The position numbers and the translations under genes were made by a program. A DNA stretch of 64,000 bases from Barthelona sp. PCE (Eukaryota; Metamonada: BaSk clade). Shown here piece by piece: positions 8,548 through 17,943 of this stretch; position 1 is the stretch's first letter, and each line of letters opens with the position of its first letter. The notes beneath the pieces are model-generated. The model saw only the letters and a list, made by a program, of their open reading frames with translations. It was not told the origin of the DNA and did no database searches. The stretch lies in contig JAUFOR010000008.1 in the NCBI GenBank assembly GCA_040285745.1, forward strand, positions 248,001 through 312,000. The letters run 5' to 3'.

Positions 8548-11061
8548 ATGGGCAGAGAGAGGAGCAAGGCCGAACTTAGCTCCATCTTTTCATCCGTATC
8601 ATTGCGCGAGTATTTTAAGCGGTTTTTTGGAGGGGTGAATGTTGTTTTTGCAATATTAGCAATTCTTATCACTGCAACCAGCATATTCTTTCTGAACGCG
8701 TCATACTCATTGGGTGGAGATATTCGAATGAGACCTTTTGAACATTTTCTGTATTATCGAAATATTTCAAAGCAACCAAAGCGCACATTCATATATGCAT
8801 TCGACCAGGACTACAACAAAATCGACGCGCTACGGTTTCTTTCTTCATGTGCGGGAGCATGTGGTCGTTTTATGGGTTTTTTACAGGCAAACCAGCAGGA
8901 GACAGTTCTTTTCTTCGATCGCACAGTATTTCGCATTGAATCCAGCGAACACTGCCTGCAGCGAACACTGGAGTTATGTGATCCAACAATAATGAGGGTA
9001 TATAACATTGATTCGGACAGATATGCTCAGGTCAAACCACCTGAAAAGGTTGACGAGGGCTTTGTTCTTCAGGCTCACTCTACATCTGTGCGCGATGCAT
9101 ACCCACGTAATATGCACAAGGCAACTGGAGCTTCTGTTTTGGGAGAGTTACGAAAGACTAGAGTTTTAGTTGTCGATAGCGGTCTGTCGAGAAGGGCAGC
9201 TCGCTCCTTCCACAACCTGGGCGGCGTCACGGACATGACGTCGGATAACGGTAGTCCAGAGGACAAGTTGAACCATGGAACGCTTGTAGCCTCCATCATT
9301 GGTGGAGGCTTCTCGAAATGCCAAGGTGTCAACCCAAACGCTGCTATTTCAATGTACAAGGTGGTTAACTCTGCTGGAAAGGCATCCTCCATGGCTTTAT
9401 TAAAAGCGCTCGAGACAGCCAAGAGCACTAATGTGAGTATCATCAACCTCTCACTAGGCGGACGTGAGTTTAGCCATAAACGTATTCACATGGCTGCACT
9501 GGAGCTTGCTCGTGCTGGAAAGGTTGTTGTTGCTGCAACTGGAAACAGTGGCCCTAATTGGGGAACTATACTTTTTCCAGGTGATTTGATGGAGCCCTTG
9601 AGCGTTTCTGCTGCATCTGAAACAGGCCTGGCACCATTCAGCGCCCGCGGAGGATCAACATTGGTCTACAAATACGGTGTCGACGTTGCACCTCTGCCCG
9701 TCATTGATTGCATCGTCGATGGCGTTAATGTCTGGGGTTCGAGCCTCGCAGGCGGATGCACGTCCATGAGCGGCACCTCAGCAGCCGCCGCGGTCATGTC
9801 AGGGTATCTGAGCACGCTCCAAGAAGAACTTTTGCACCCAGCTATTGTCCACCAGATTGTTCACGCAGCTGCTGTTCCTCAAAAGGGGCTCAGTGTGTAC
9901 GAGCAAGGGGCGGGAGTAGTTACCCTCTCCACTCTGCACGAAGCTGCAGCGAAATTTGAGAGGGGTGTGACAATGTTCCCACACCATTTGAACCTGACTT
10001 CCGAATACTGGTACCCTCATTCGATCCAGCCACTCTTCTACAGCGAAAACAGCGCTATGATGCTTAACGTCACCCTGATATGTTCGCATGAAACGGATAG
10101 CATGAAGGTAACCAATGTTGTTGTGCATTCCGATGTGTTGAATGTGACAGCTCTTCGTGCTCCACCATCCAGCACCGGATTTCTCCCGCTGGGACTGCAC
10201 GTGACTGTCATTCGTCCGATGTCAGATGTTGAAACGGCGGAGGCTATTCTCCACATAGAAACAACATGTGGTGTGATTACCAAGACAATGCATGTTGCAG
10301 TGATTCCCACACCCCCAGCAGGAAAGAGAGTTCTGTGGGACGTTTACCATCAGAGTGCAAGGGCTTCAGCTTCGGCACCTTTTGATAAGCTCAATACAGG
10401 CATTTCTCTTTTTGAAAGTTTAAGGCGTTCAGGAGTGTTTGTTGACTTTGCAACCCGCCCTCTGTACGAGTACAACTTGAACGAATACGCTGCACTGCTA
10501 TGTATAGGCACTGAGTATGAACTTGAAGAGCGGGAGAGATCCGCACTGAGAACTGCCACTGCGCTCGGTATGGGGCTATTTTTAACCCCATCCAGATATG
10601 CAATCGTGACTAATCTTACCGGATATCTGTCTGGCACTGGATTTTCCATTAATAGCACCGAGACAACGACGAGAATGCTCAAAAGCGAAGGGTTCGGCCG
10701 TTTTACCCTCGAAACATCATTTTTATTCGAGAGAGGTGGGCCATCAGCGCTGTGCCTGGCAGCAACAGATGGAGCATGTGTCGGTGCCATTGCGGAGTTC
10801 ACAACTAGAGGCAGCGTAGCTTTTGTTGGTGGTTCCAGATGCACAGCAGCGACTTCGAGGTCCAACTGCCGCAGCTACATAAAGACCATCCTCAAGTTCG
10901 TCATGGGCCAGATGTACAGTGTCGGTCCGATCTTGACAACTGTCGATCCAGTTAGCGAGGCGACGTATTCTCATGTTATGTACTTTGGTGTTGTCACAAC
11001 AGTTATATTCTTTGTTTCATTGCTATGTTTATTGGATTTAAAACGTCAAATAAAGAACTAA
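8548..11061 (+). CDS. MBTPS1: Site-1 protease (membrane-bound subtilisin, MBTPS1-like)
   Basis: Codes for 837 aa. The frame extends upstream only through a TTG, so I use the ATG at 8548. Features: an N-terminal hydrophobic anchor (about 25-47); a propeptide-like region; an S8 subtilisin domain with catalytic Asp210 (VVDSG), His243 (NHGTLVAS), oxyanion Asn333 (ATGNSGPNWG) and Ser411 (SGTSAAAAV); and a C-terminal membrane segment (about 808-830) with a short basic cytosolic tail. The CQG motif after the His, GxGT..P.D after the oxyanion Asn, and GGC..(L/M)SGTS around the Ser are typical of S1P. In animals S1P cleaves membrane-bound transcription factors and other substrates in the Golgi; here substrates are unknown. 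The stop codon overlaps that of the convergent gene. Confidence 0.9.
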   Translation: MGRERSKAELSSIFSSVSLREYFKRFFGGVNVVFAILAILITATSIFFLNASYSLGGDIRMRPFEHFLYYRNISKQPKRTFIYAFDQDYNKIDALRFLSSCAGACGRFMGFLQANQQETVLFFDRTVFRIESSEHCLQRTLELCDPTIMRVYNIDSDRYAQVKPPEKVDEGFVLQAHSTSVRDAYPRNMHKATGASVLGELRKTRVLVVDSGLSRRAARSFHNLGGVTDMTSDNGSPEDKLNHGTLVASIIGGGFSKCQGVNPNAAISMYKVVNSAGKASSMALLKALETAKSTNVSIINLSLGGREFSHKRIHMAALELARAGKVVVAATGNSGPNWGTILFPGDLMEPLSVSAASETGLAPFSARGGSTLVYKYGVDVAPLPVIDCIVDGVNVWGSSLAGGCTSMSGTSAAAAVMSGYLSTLQEELLHPAIVHQIVHAAAVPQKGLSVYEQGAGVVTLSTLHEAAAKFERGVTMFPHHLNLTSEYWYPHSIQPLFYSENSAMMLNVTLICSHETDSMKVTNVVVHSDVLNVTALRAPPSSTGFLPLGLHVTVIRPMSDVETAEAILHIETTCGVITKTMHVAVIPTPPAGKRVLWDVYHQSARASASAPFDKLNTGISLFESLRRSGVFVDFATRPLYEYNLNEYAALLCIGTEYELEERERSALRTATALGMGLFLTPSRYAIVTNLTGYLSGTGFSINSTETTTRMLKSEGFGRFTLETSFLFERGGPSALCLAATDGACVGAIAEFTTRGSVAFVGGSRCTAATSRSNCRSYIKTILKFVMGQMYSVGPILTTVDPVSEATYSHVMYFGVVTTVIFFVSLLCLLDLKRQIKN

Positions 11062-11828
11062 TGTTTTCTGAATGGAATTAAGTCGAAAGTAAGCATAGGG
11101 GGATCAAAACCATGTTCGACAGCCCAGCAAGTACCTCTAATCAGTTTTAGATTTCTACATTCGAGGTTTAGATCAACAAAATGCTTTAAATACTGTCTTA
11201 TGTCAGTGTATGGTTGTGGTATCGTGGAAACATCAAAATCAAGTCGAAAAACATACCCTTCAATAAGCTGACCTCCCATAAACACGCCTGGGAAGTCGTA
11301 ATCGATTGCCTTGATGATTTTCACAAGGCTTCGTTGCAGTTCCATCGGTATCAATCCCACTCGACTTGTTCCTGATCGAAAAACATCATCAGGATGCATT
11401 TTTCCACTTTCTACTGTCACTTTCTTTTCATATGTTCCGTCGTTCTCATACGAATATGATGAGAAAACGTTTGACGATCTGGATGTGTGTGGTATAAAGG
11501 GTGTTGCGATTGTTGTCGTCTGCAATGAGCTCTGGCGGGTGCGTTCAGTCTGTGGAGGAGGGACGATCTCATATGCATAATCACTGAAAAGCTCAGTGTT
11601 CCCAGATGGTACAAAGGATTGGGCATTTTTGGCTGTTTCTCTTAAAGGCGTGTGATTGTTACCGTTCCATGACTCTTTGACTCGTTCAGACTCCCTATTT
11701 ATGTCCCTGCGTCGTGAAGACGATGCGGTTTGCTTTTGAAAATTTTTTAATGACTGATGCTCACTATATGATCCATTATATGAATCTTCGTAGTCGTAGT
11801 CATAATCGTATTCCACATGATCGGTCAT
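11058..11828 (-). CDS. Hypothetical protein with Tyr/Asp-rich N-terminus
   Basis: Codes for 256 aa; ATG at 11828. The first 16 residues contain alternating Tyr-Asp repeats. Residues 25-150 are polar and Ser/Thr/Asn-rich, probably disordered. The last 100 residues look folded: an amphipathic helix, then strands, ending in Leu-Ile-Pro-Phe. No family recognised and no membrane segment. Its TAG stop (11058-11060) overlaps the TAA stop (11059-11061) of the protease gene on the other strand, so the two transcripts must be antisense at their 3' ends. Confidence 0.75.
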   Translation of the reverse strand: MTDHVEYDYDYDYEDSYNGSYSEHQSLKNFQKQTASSSRRRDINRESERVKESWNGNNHTPLRETAKNAQSFVPSGNTELFSDYAYEIVPPPQTERTRQSSLQTTTIATPFIPHTSRSSNVFSSYSYENDGTYEKKVTVESGKMHPDDVFRSGTSRVGLIPMELQRSLVKIIKAIDYDFPGVFMGGQLIEGYVFRLDFDVSTIPQPYTDIRQYLKHFVDLNLECRNLKLIRGTCWAVEHGFDPPMLTFDLIPFRKH

Positions 11829-11947
11829 TCCCCACTTGTTTTATCTACAAATATCATAAACGAAACTGAAAAGGGAGCGAAAATGTTTAAACAGGTTTGC
11901 AATTTTATTAAGACATTCAGTTGCTAATAGTTGATATTGTTTTGTGT

Positions 11948-12826
11948 TCATAATTTAAGGTATTCTAAAAAAACATTGGAAAAATTTTTGACATGCTTAA
12001 AGCTCGGAAAATAATTGAAATCAACGAGCAAAAACTGACCATCCACTAGTATCACGTCAATTCCAAACACATCCATAGCAGATAAATTGTTTAAACGTGT
12101 ACATAAGGCTTCTAAATGGCATTTAATCTCCTCTGACAAAGAAAATGCACTAGAATCGTTTGCTGAATGGTCTTGCGTATTGTAACAGTTGAAAGGGAAC
12201 TGTTCTTTCACCTTTATATATACATTGTTGAAGAAGAAGTATATTTTGAAAAAAACACTGGTGTGATGAAAGACTTGGACTATCCAGTCCTTTAGAACAT
12301 GATTAGTGAACTCCTCCGAGGCCAATATGCGCCCCAGTTCATCGGCCGTCGAGTAACAGAACATTTGATGAGCTGGTTTTGAGCCACAAGCTATGAGCGG
12401 TTTAATAATACAACCACCGCTTCTGCTTAATAAATCAATGGCTGATTTGGTGTTTTCTATGTCAAGGGCGATTGTTTCTGGCATGTGCACATTGTTAGAT
12501 AAACACCAATTATAAAGCATCGATCGACTCACTAAAACGGAAAGAAAATCATGACCTCCCACTATACGTGCATTTTTCTGCTTAGAAACAAACTTATCGA
12601 TAGAATTAACCACCTTTAGTGCGGTTTTGTCTCCTATGCATGAAAAGAAAAGAGGTTCAGTGTATTTGTGGATAATAAGATCGTAATCAGATTCCAGTGC
12701 ATCTATATCGGTATGAGACAACAAGTTGCACACAGAAAGATCATGATTTGTGGATAAATATTCTGTAATAACACGAAAATGGTGTTTCTTAAGCTTCTTT
12801 GAGGGAAATAAAACTGCAACTTTCAT
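11948..12826 (-). CDS. ITPK1: Inositol-tetrakisphosphate 1-kinase-like (ITPK1 family)
   Basis: Codes for 292 aa, near the usual size. ATP-grasp fold features: CIIKPLIACGS (about 136-146, nucleotide-binding strand and loop), and the family's signature metal-binding end GIDVILVD followed by LLVDFNYFPSF (about 255-280), which matches the ITPK1 pattern FG-D-(V/I)...(I/V)D-NYFP. ITPK1 phosphorylates inositol tris/tetrakisphosphates; it is known from Entamoeba and other protists. The ATG is directly overlapped by an initiator-like TCATTAT (12825-12831). Confidence 0.82.
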   Translation of the reverse strand: MKVAVLFPSKKLKKHHFRVITEYLSTNHDLSVCNLLSHTDIDALESDYDLIIHKYTEPLFFSCIGDKTALKVVNSIDKFVSKQKNARIVGGHDFLSVLVSRSMLYNWCLSNNVHMPETIALDIENTKSAIDLLSRSGGCIIKPLIACGSKPAHQMFCYSTADELGRILASEEFTNHVLKDWIVQVFHHTSVFFKIYFFFNNVYIKVKEQFPFNCYNTQDHSANDSSAFSLSEEIKCHLEALCTRLNNLSAMDVFGIDVILVDGQFLLVDFNYFPSFKHVKNFSNVFLEYLKL

Positions 12827-12831
12827 AATGA
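12825..12831 (-). promoter_or_regulatory. Initiator-like TCATTAT at ITPK1 start
   Basis: The A (12829) is only 3 nt upstream of the ATG, so the 5' leader would be nearly absent. Parabasalid mRNAs have very short leaders, but this one is at the limit. Confidence 0.4.
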
Positions 12832-13289
12832 AACAACCCGCGCAGATATATTGCGAACTAAGTGATAAAAAAACTTAGAATATGTGAGGGAAGTGAGATT
12901 CACAAAAGCAACTTTCATATCATCTGATTGATGTGTTATTAGTTTTGTTAAAGTTGCTCAGTGTGAAAATATATGTATTTAAGGCACCATTTCGACACTG
13001 TAGACCGCATAGCCTGTCAGATTTGTAAGATATGGAGATATGTGCCTGAATAGTATTTCAGTCTTTTTAAACTGGTTTTGTGCATCTTATCATACCACAG
13101 ATGAGCTGTATTGATGTCTATACTACTTTTAGTAAGGTTGTTGCCGGCTCAGAATCACTCTGCACATATAAGTGTATTTCCGTGGATATTTTGTTCTTAG
13201 TAGGTGTTTTGGTTTTGTTGGATCACGGTGAGAAAGTGCAGGTAATCATTAGTAGAAATTTGTTTGTTTTATTCATTTCGCCTCATTTA
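12827..13289. promoter_or_regulatory. Divergent intergenic region, ITPK1 / HECT ligase
   Basis: A 463-bp AT-rich region. An open frame in phase with the HECT gene runs back to 13080 but precedes its initiator, and its extension is hydrophobic and unlike a HECT protein; I treat it as non-coding. No RNA gene seen. Confidence 0.5.
13283..13289 (+). promoter_or_regulatory. Initiator TCATTTA of HECT gene
   Basis: A at 13285, 5 nt before the ATG at 13290. A second TCATTTC lies at 13273-13279. Confidence 0.6.
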
Positions 13290-15347
13290 ATGGAAGAAAC
13301 CGATAGTTTTTTCGGTGAAACACCCACATTTAGACTTCAAGTCACAGATCCGTTGGACTTTTCCGTGGATGTCTCAACAGTAACTACATTGTTGCACGAA
13401 GTTTCATTTAAAGAGCGAAGAGACATATTTGGGACGCTTTTTCCAAGCATACTTGACATTACCAAATTTGGTCGCTTCTTTTTGGAGTCGAGCTCAGATA
13501 CTGAGTCACCTTTTGATTTTTCTCTTAAACAGAAGTTTTATCTTGAAATTATGGAATTATTGAATTCAACAAATAACAGGGGATACATCCAGAGCGTTTT
13601 TGCAGCGTTTGACCTTGAATCAATGAAGAAATTTGAATCATTAAGCAGAAATGGCGAGACTCTCACTGATATTCAAAAAGTTTTGAGTTTATTTTTGTAT
13701 TTTGGATTGGATTTAGTATCAGTAGGTGCAGTTTCACGTGCGTTTGTGCATGAAATCCTTTCGATAATTGGACGTTTGAAGTTGAATGTAGTTGCACAAG
13801 TTACTGCCTTCATTTCATATTTAAATTCCAGTATTTTCATTTTACTATCCCAAAACGTTAAGAATCTGGTGAAAATGGCATTCGTTGAGATGCAATCAGA
13901 AGACTTTATTTCCAGGAGTTTTGAAATGAAGGAGGTTCATATGCAGACTCTTGACAAACTCATATTTGTTCAATCACAACTTTATCAGGCAAACAGTGCG
14001 GAAAACGTAAGCGAGAACAGCTCAGGACAACGTGCATTCAAGTATCGCAACATTGATCTGAAATCAGGATTGGTGATGGAGAAACCCACTAACGGCGTCA
14101 TTCCTCATGAGATGTTTTTTTTTGACTTTCTGGAAGATATGTGCGAATCTGAGCACATATTTGGGCAATTCCTGCACTCCATGGATGATAACGACACTCC
14201 TAATGGAATGGTACTCATGCAGAGTTTCAATTTATTCCCTTCTGCATTGAAGGCAAAGATTCTGTCGCACGAAAACACAATCTTACAGCAGTCTACAGAT
14301 CGCAAGGAACTGTGCATTGATCGCAATAACTTGTTGAGGAGTGCAATCAACCAACTTGTCGTTGCAAGCAGTGCTGACGATATCAGTGGCCGTTTCCGTA
14401 TTAAATTCATGGGAGAGGCAGGCATAGACGAAGGAGGCTTGATTAGGGAGTTTTTCCAGCTAATCACTGACGAGCTTTTAGACCCCTCGTTTTTTATTTT
14501 CGAGCAGGAGGAAAACAATTTAATGTGGATCAACCCAGTGACTTTTGAGGACAATATGACGTTCCAGCTCATTGGAATTCTCATGGGTATTGCGATTTCT
14601 AACGACGTCACAGTCAATTTTCAGTTCCCAATTGTTTTTTATAAGAAACTTCTAGGAAGACCTGTGTTCACCGAAGACTTCAGGGAGATCAAACCAGTAA
14701 TGTACGACAGTATCATGAAGCTGCGGGAGTTCACTGCAGAAGAGATCGAAGCGACTTACTTGACCTTCGATGTCATACACGATTTCCCTGGTAGCGACAA
14801 AATCGAATCCCTTATCCCAGGCGGGTCAGAGATCCGGGTGACGAAGGAGAACGTTGATTTGTATATTGATAAATTAATCTCTTATTACTTGAACGATTCC
14901 ATTTCGGATAAGTTCAATGCCATTCGATTTGGTTTTGAGAAGGTCATGTGTAAGTCCAAGATGATTGGTCTATTCCATCCTGAGGAGTTAGAGAAGCTTA
15001 TATGCGGATTACCAAATTATAATGTTGAGGAACTTATTTCTTCATTCAAATACGTTGATTTTGAGAAAGATTGCGAAGCCATGGTATATTTCTTTGGACT
15101 TTTACGTAGTTTTGATATCGAAGAAATGAAACGTTTCCTTAAATTTATTACCGGTAGTGATAGAATTCCAATTGGCGGTTTTAACTCCAGACCCATCACA
15201 TTGCGACGCGTTGGCAATCAGAAGGCATTGCCCGTGGCGCACACATGTCAGTTGTTGCTTGATATTCCTGGATATCCTTCTCAAGAGATATGTGAGGCGA
15301 AGGTACGACTTGCCTTGCAACATTGCGACGGGTTTCATCTTATTTAG
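13290..15347 (+). CDS. HECT-type E3 ubiquitin ligase
   Basis: Codes for 685 aa from the ATG at 13290, chosen because two initiator sequences lie just before it. The N-terminal half is helical and unassigned. The HECT domain begins near residue 340: RIKFMGEAGIDEGGLIREFF (about 370) is the N-lobe signature; the C-lobe ends with AHTCQLLLDIPGYPS, where Cys653 is the predicted ubiquitin-accepting cysteine. The chain ends a short distance after, as HECT proteins do, with a hydrophobic C-terminus. It takes ubiquitin from an E2 and passes it to substrate. No WW, C2 or RCC1 domain is visible, so the subfamily cannot be named. Its stop is 8 bp from that of the convergent kinase. Confidence 0.93.
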   Translation: MEETDSFFGETPTFRLQVTDPLDFSVDVSTVTTLLHEVSFKERRDIFGTLFPSILDITKFGRFFLESSSDTESPFDFSLKQKFYLEIMELLNSTNNRGYIQSVFAAFDLESMKKFESLSRNGETLTDIQKVLSLFLYFGLDLVSVGAVSRAFVHEILSIIGRLKLNVVAQVTAFISYLNSSIFILLSQNVKNLVKMAFVEMQSEDFISRSFEMKEVHMQTLDKLIFVQSQLYQANSAENVSENSSGQRAFKYRNIDLKSGLVMEKPTNGVIPHEMFFFDFLEDMCESEHIFGQFLHSMDDNDTPNGMVLMQSFNLFPSALKAKILSHENTILQQSTDRKELCIDRNNLLRSAINQLVVASSADDISGRFRIKFMGEAGIDEGGLIREFFQLITDELLDPSFFIFEQEENNLMWINPVTFEDNMTFQLIGILMGIAISNDVTVNFQFPIVFYKKLLGRPVFTEDFREIKPVMYDSIMKLREFTAEEIEATYLTFDVIHDFPGSDKIESLIPGGSEIRVTKENVDLYIDKLISYYLNDSISDKFNAIRFGFEKVMCKSKMIGLFHPEELEKLICGLPNYNVEELISSFKYVDFEKDCEAMVYFFGLLRSFDIEEMKRFLKFITGSDRIPIGGFNSRPITLRRVGNQKALPVAHTCQLLLDIPGYPSQEICEAKVRLALQHCDGFHLI

Positions 15348-15355
15348 TGAATAAA

Positions 15356-16273
15356 TCAATCGAAGAATGGGTGGCGCAGAGCATCGGCAGCAGTGATCCG
15401 TGTTTCGGGATTAATGTCTAGTAACCGATACAATAAGTCAAGACCACATGGGTCTAATCGAGTGCAGAACTGAGATGGCGGTATTGGGGCATCGACAGGG
15501 AACTCTCTGATGTTATTCCACATCTTTGTTGATCTTTTTAGGTCAGGCCACGATGAAGGGGTTGGTGTACCCAATTTCTCAAAGATTCTGTTCTGCATTT
15601 TCACCTCGGTGTCACCTTTGAAGCACACCATGCCCTCTGCAAGTTCAAAAAAGGTGCAGCCCACAGCCCACAGATCAATGGCAGGAGTGTACGGCGCTAC
15701 TTGCATGAGCAGCTCTGGAGCTCGATACCAGAGCGTAACGACGCCCGTTTTAAACGACCGCTTCTCAGTGAATGACCGTGCAAGCCCAAAATCTCCCAGA
15801 ACAACGCTTGGGATTCCTGGTGAAATGAATATATTCTCAGGTTTTATGTCTCTGTGTATAATTCTGTTATTGTGCATGTGGTCCACTGCAAGTAGGATCA
15901 TTCTCATGATAGTTTTTATCTGGTTGACTTGGAGAGGATTGATGACAATTTTTGAGGTATCAATGAACTCTGCCAAGTTCATTTCGTGGTATTCAAAGAC
16001 AATCCACAGCTTCTTCGTGCCACCATCTACACTGTAAAAGCTGAAATTCTTTAGATTAACTGTGTACGGTGAGTCATTCAGAAGCTTGAGAATCCCCAGT
16101 TCCCGCAACAGAGTTGGTGGCATTCCCTCACTTTCGTCATCCCAATCCTGATTACACTCTTTTAGAGCCACAATCTCATTGGTTTCTATGTCAGTACCTT
16201 CAAAAACAACGCCGTATGCACCCTCTCCGAGCTCTCGCCCAACTTTATACGTGCGTCCCCCAATTTCAAGCAT
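15356..16273 (-). CDS. Cyclin-dependent kinase-related kinase (CRK)
   Basis: Codes for 305 aa, the normal CDK size. Gly loop GEGAYGVVF (16-24), VALK Lys38, a PSTAIRE-equivalent helix PPTLLRE (52-58), HRDIKPENI, DFG, and VVTLWYRAPEL; then D-LWAVGC and a C-terminal HPFF. The PxxxLRE form is like that of the CDK10/CDK11/CDK-related groups rather than CDK1. It should be cyclin-dependent, but the partner is unknown. The stop is TGA. The start is the second of two overlapping ATGs: the first (16276, one frame off) opens a three-codon reading frame that ends at once. No clear TCA initiator. Confidence 0.92.
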   Translation of the reverse strand: MLEIGGRTYKVGRELGEGAYGVVFEGTDIETNEIVALKECNQDWDDESEGMPPTLLRELGILKLLNDSPYTVNLKNFSFYSVDGGTKKLWIVFEYHEMNLAEFIDTSKIVINPLQVNQIKTIMRMILLAVDHMHNNRIIHRDIKPENIFISPGIPSVVLGDFGLARSFTEKRSFKTGVVTLWYRAPELLMQVAPYTPAIDLWAVGCTFFELAEGMVCFKGDTEVKMQNRIFEKLGTPTPSSWPDLKRSTKMWNNIREFPVDAPIPPSQFCTRLDPCGLDLLYRLLDINPETRITAADALRHPFFD

Positions 16274-16332
16274 TCATTAGTTGTAGAAAAGGATATAATA
16301 ATCAAAAACGCTACTTTTTTACTCATTCATAC

Positions 16333-17673
16333 TTAGTTACGGGGAAGAAATCTTACAACAGCCTGATAGAACTTGTACAAATCGTACATGTCCCTAACAT
16401 GTCCAGTTTCGTTTGAAGAGTGCATAGAAAGGAGATATACACCATAATCAATTGTGGGCACACCGGTCAAGCCTCCCAAGAATGGACCCATTGTTGAACC
16501 TCCGGGAGAAGCGTTGCTTGCCATGTATGTGTGCATGTTATCGAGCTTATCCTCGACGGTCTCGTTGTATACGTCGACGGCATGTTTCACCAACGCTATC
16601 GTCATTGGTGTAGTTCCATTTCTCATATTAAATGATCTCTTGATGACAGGTCCGCCCTTGCCAAACGCCTGGCAATTCTTGCTATCGCTCTTTGAAGCGA
16701 AACCCGGGTGTATGGCATGGGAAACATCAGCGCTGAGCAAAAGAGAAGAACCACAGAACTGCATAGTGTTTGCACCAACACTTGTGCTCAAAACCTCAAA
16801 AAGCATTGGAACAAAACGGCTGAAGGCACCTTGCAAAGTTCTGTTGCCGATTTCTTCGTGGTCACACATTGCCATCATGTGGAAATCACGCTCAGAATTT
16901 TCTGTATCAATGAGTCCGATAATACCACCGTACGCACAGCAAAGGTCGTCCAGTCTCGGGCTCGTGATGATATCGTCGAAACGCAACACTTTGGTGGGTG
17001 CTTGAGAATAAAGATGGGCGTCGATCTCAACAACGTTCTCGGTATCAATACCTTCCTTCTTGAGAAGTTCCAAAACAAGACCGTTCAGGTACTCCTTCTT
17101 CTCGTCATCGGTGGCATCTTCCGCGGGTTTCAGGGCAGCCTCGGTCGAGACGATGGGGATGCAGTTCATGCCGTCGTATTCCGGCTTGCGCTCAAGGTGG
17201 ATGGCGAGACTTGGCAGAATGGCAGCGTCTTCGATCTTGAAGAGTTCAGGCACGACCTTACCGTCAACAACGCGGTATAAAGTACCTGCACAGCCCATTA
17301 CAGTGTCCAGAAATCTTGACCAAAGGATACCACCGTACTTGTCAACATTGAGCGTATTGTAACCGTTGGAAGCAGAGGCTTGTACTGGTTTAACGCGTAA
17401 GTTGGGTGAGTCACTGTGTGAAAATTGAGCAATAAGCCTACTGTTGGGGGAACCATTTTTAGGGGTTTTAAACGCATACAGAGATGTCTCCATGTGCTTG
17501 ACAAAGTAAAAACTGTCCATTTTGATGTCCCACTCACTGGGTGTTGAGTGATCTAACTCAATCGCTCCAGCCTCAAGGTACAGCTCACGAACGTACTGGA
17601 CAGCGTGTTGTGGGGTGACACTGCTGGTCAAGAACTTGACTATGCCTGTCTTAAACTCTGCAAAAGAAGTCAT
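16333..17673 (-). CDS. DNPEP: Aspartyl aminopeptidase, family M18
   Basis: Codes for 446 aa; ATG at 17673. Family M18 di-zinc metallopeptidase, which removes N-terminal Asp/Glu in the cytosol. Visible motifs: SHSDSPNLRVKP with His86 and Asp88 as metal ligands; DHEEIGNRT (catalytic Glu pair); ADVSHAIHPGF; and a C-terminal MHSSNE with the last metal-binding His. Length fits the family (440-480). Cytosolic, no signal peptide. A TCACCAT initiator lies 6 nt upstream. Confidence 0.92.
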   Translation of the reverse strand: MTSFAEFKTGIVKFLTSSVTPQHAVQYVRELYLEAGAIELDHSTPSEWDIKMDSFYFVKHMETSLYAFKTPKNGSPNSRLIAQFSHSDSPNLRVKPVQASASNGYNTLNVDKYGGILWSRFLDTVMGCAGTLYRVVDGKVVPELFKIEDAAILPSLAIHLERKPEYDGMNCIPIVSTEAALKPAEDATDDEKKEYLNGLVLELLKKEGIDTENVVEIDAHLYSQAPTKVLRFDDIITSPRLDDLCCAYGGIIGLIDTENSERDFHMMAMCDHEEIGNRTLQGAFSRFVPMLFEVLSTSVGANTMQFCGSSLLLSADVSHAIHPGFASKSDSKNCQAFGKGGPVIKRSFNMRNGTTPMTIALVKHAVDVYNETVEDKLDNMHTYMASNASPGGSTMGPFLGGLTGVPTIDYGVYLLSMHSSNETGHVRDMYDLYKFYQAVVRFLPRN

Positions 17674-17674
17674 T

Positions 17675-17681
17675 ATGGTGA
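17675..17681 (-). promoter_or_regulatory. Initiator TCACCAT of M18 gene
   Basis: A at 17679, 6 nt before the ATG at 17673; a second TCACC occurs a few bases further upstream. Confidence 0.55.
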
Positions 17682-17926
17682 AAAGGTGAAGTTTTGTATA
17701 ACGGATGCATTGTCTTTGTATCTGGTATTAAGGAAGTATTCAAGATATTTACCCACATTATCCATCATATATATTGATTTAGAAGAACAGCAGCGATTTT
17801 TCTTTTTCTTTTCCACATATTACGACATAGTCACTTTTTTACCCTTCAACTGTCATATTCTTTACAGAAGGAGATAGGTGCATGTCTGAAAACATATATC
17901 AGCTGTTTAGCCCGTTCAAACGTTTC

Positions 17927-17933
17927 TCACCAC
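17927..17933 (+). promoter_or_regulatory. Initiator TCACCAC of pocket-protein gene
   Basis: A at 17929, 15 nt before the ATG at 17944. Confidence 0.5.
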
Positions 17934-17943
17934 ATACACGACT

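Noticed and set aside
13080-13289. N-terminal extension of the HECT protein
   Set aside because: It lies upstream of two initiator sequences and is hydrophobic and unrelated; likely promoter DNA.
16454-17280. Long ORFs antisense to the M18 aminopeptidase
   Set aside because: Shadow frames; the minus strand encodes all M18 motifs.
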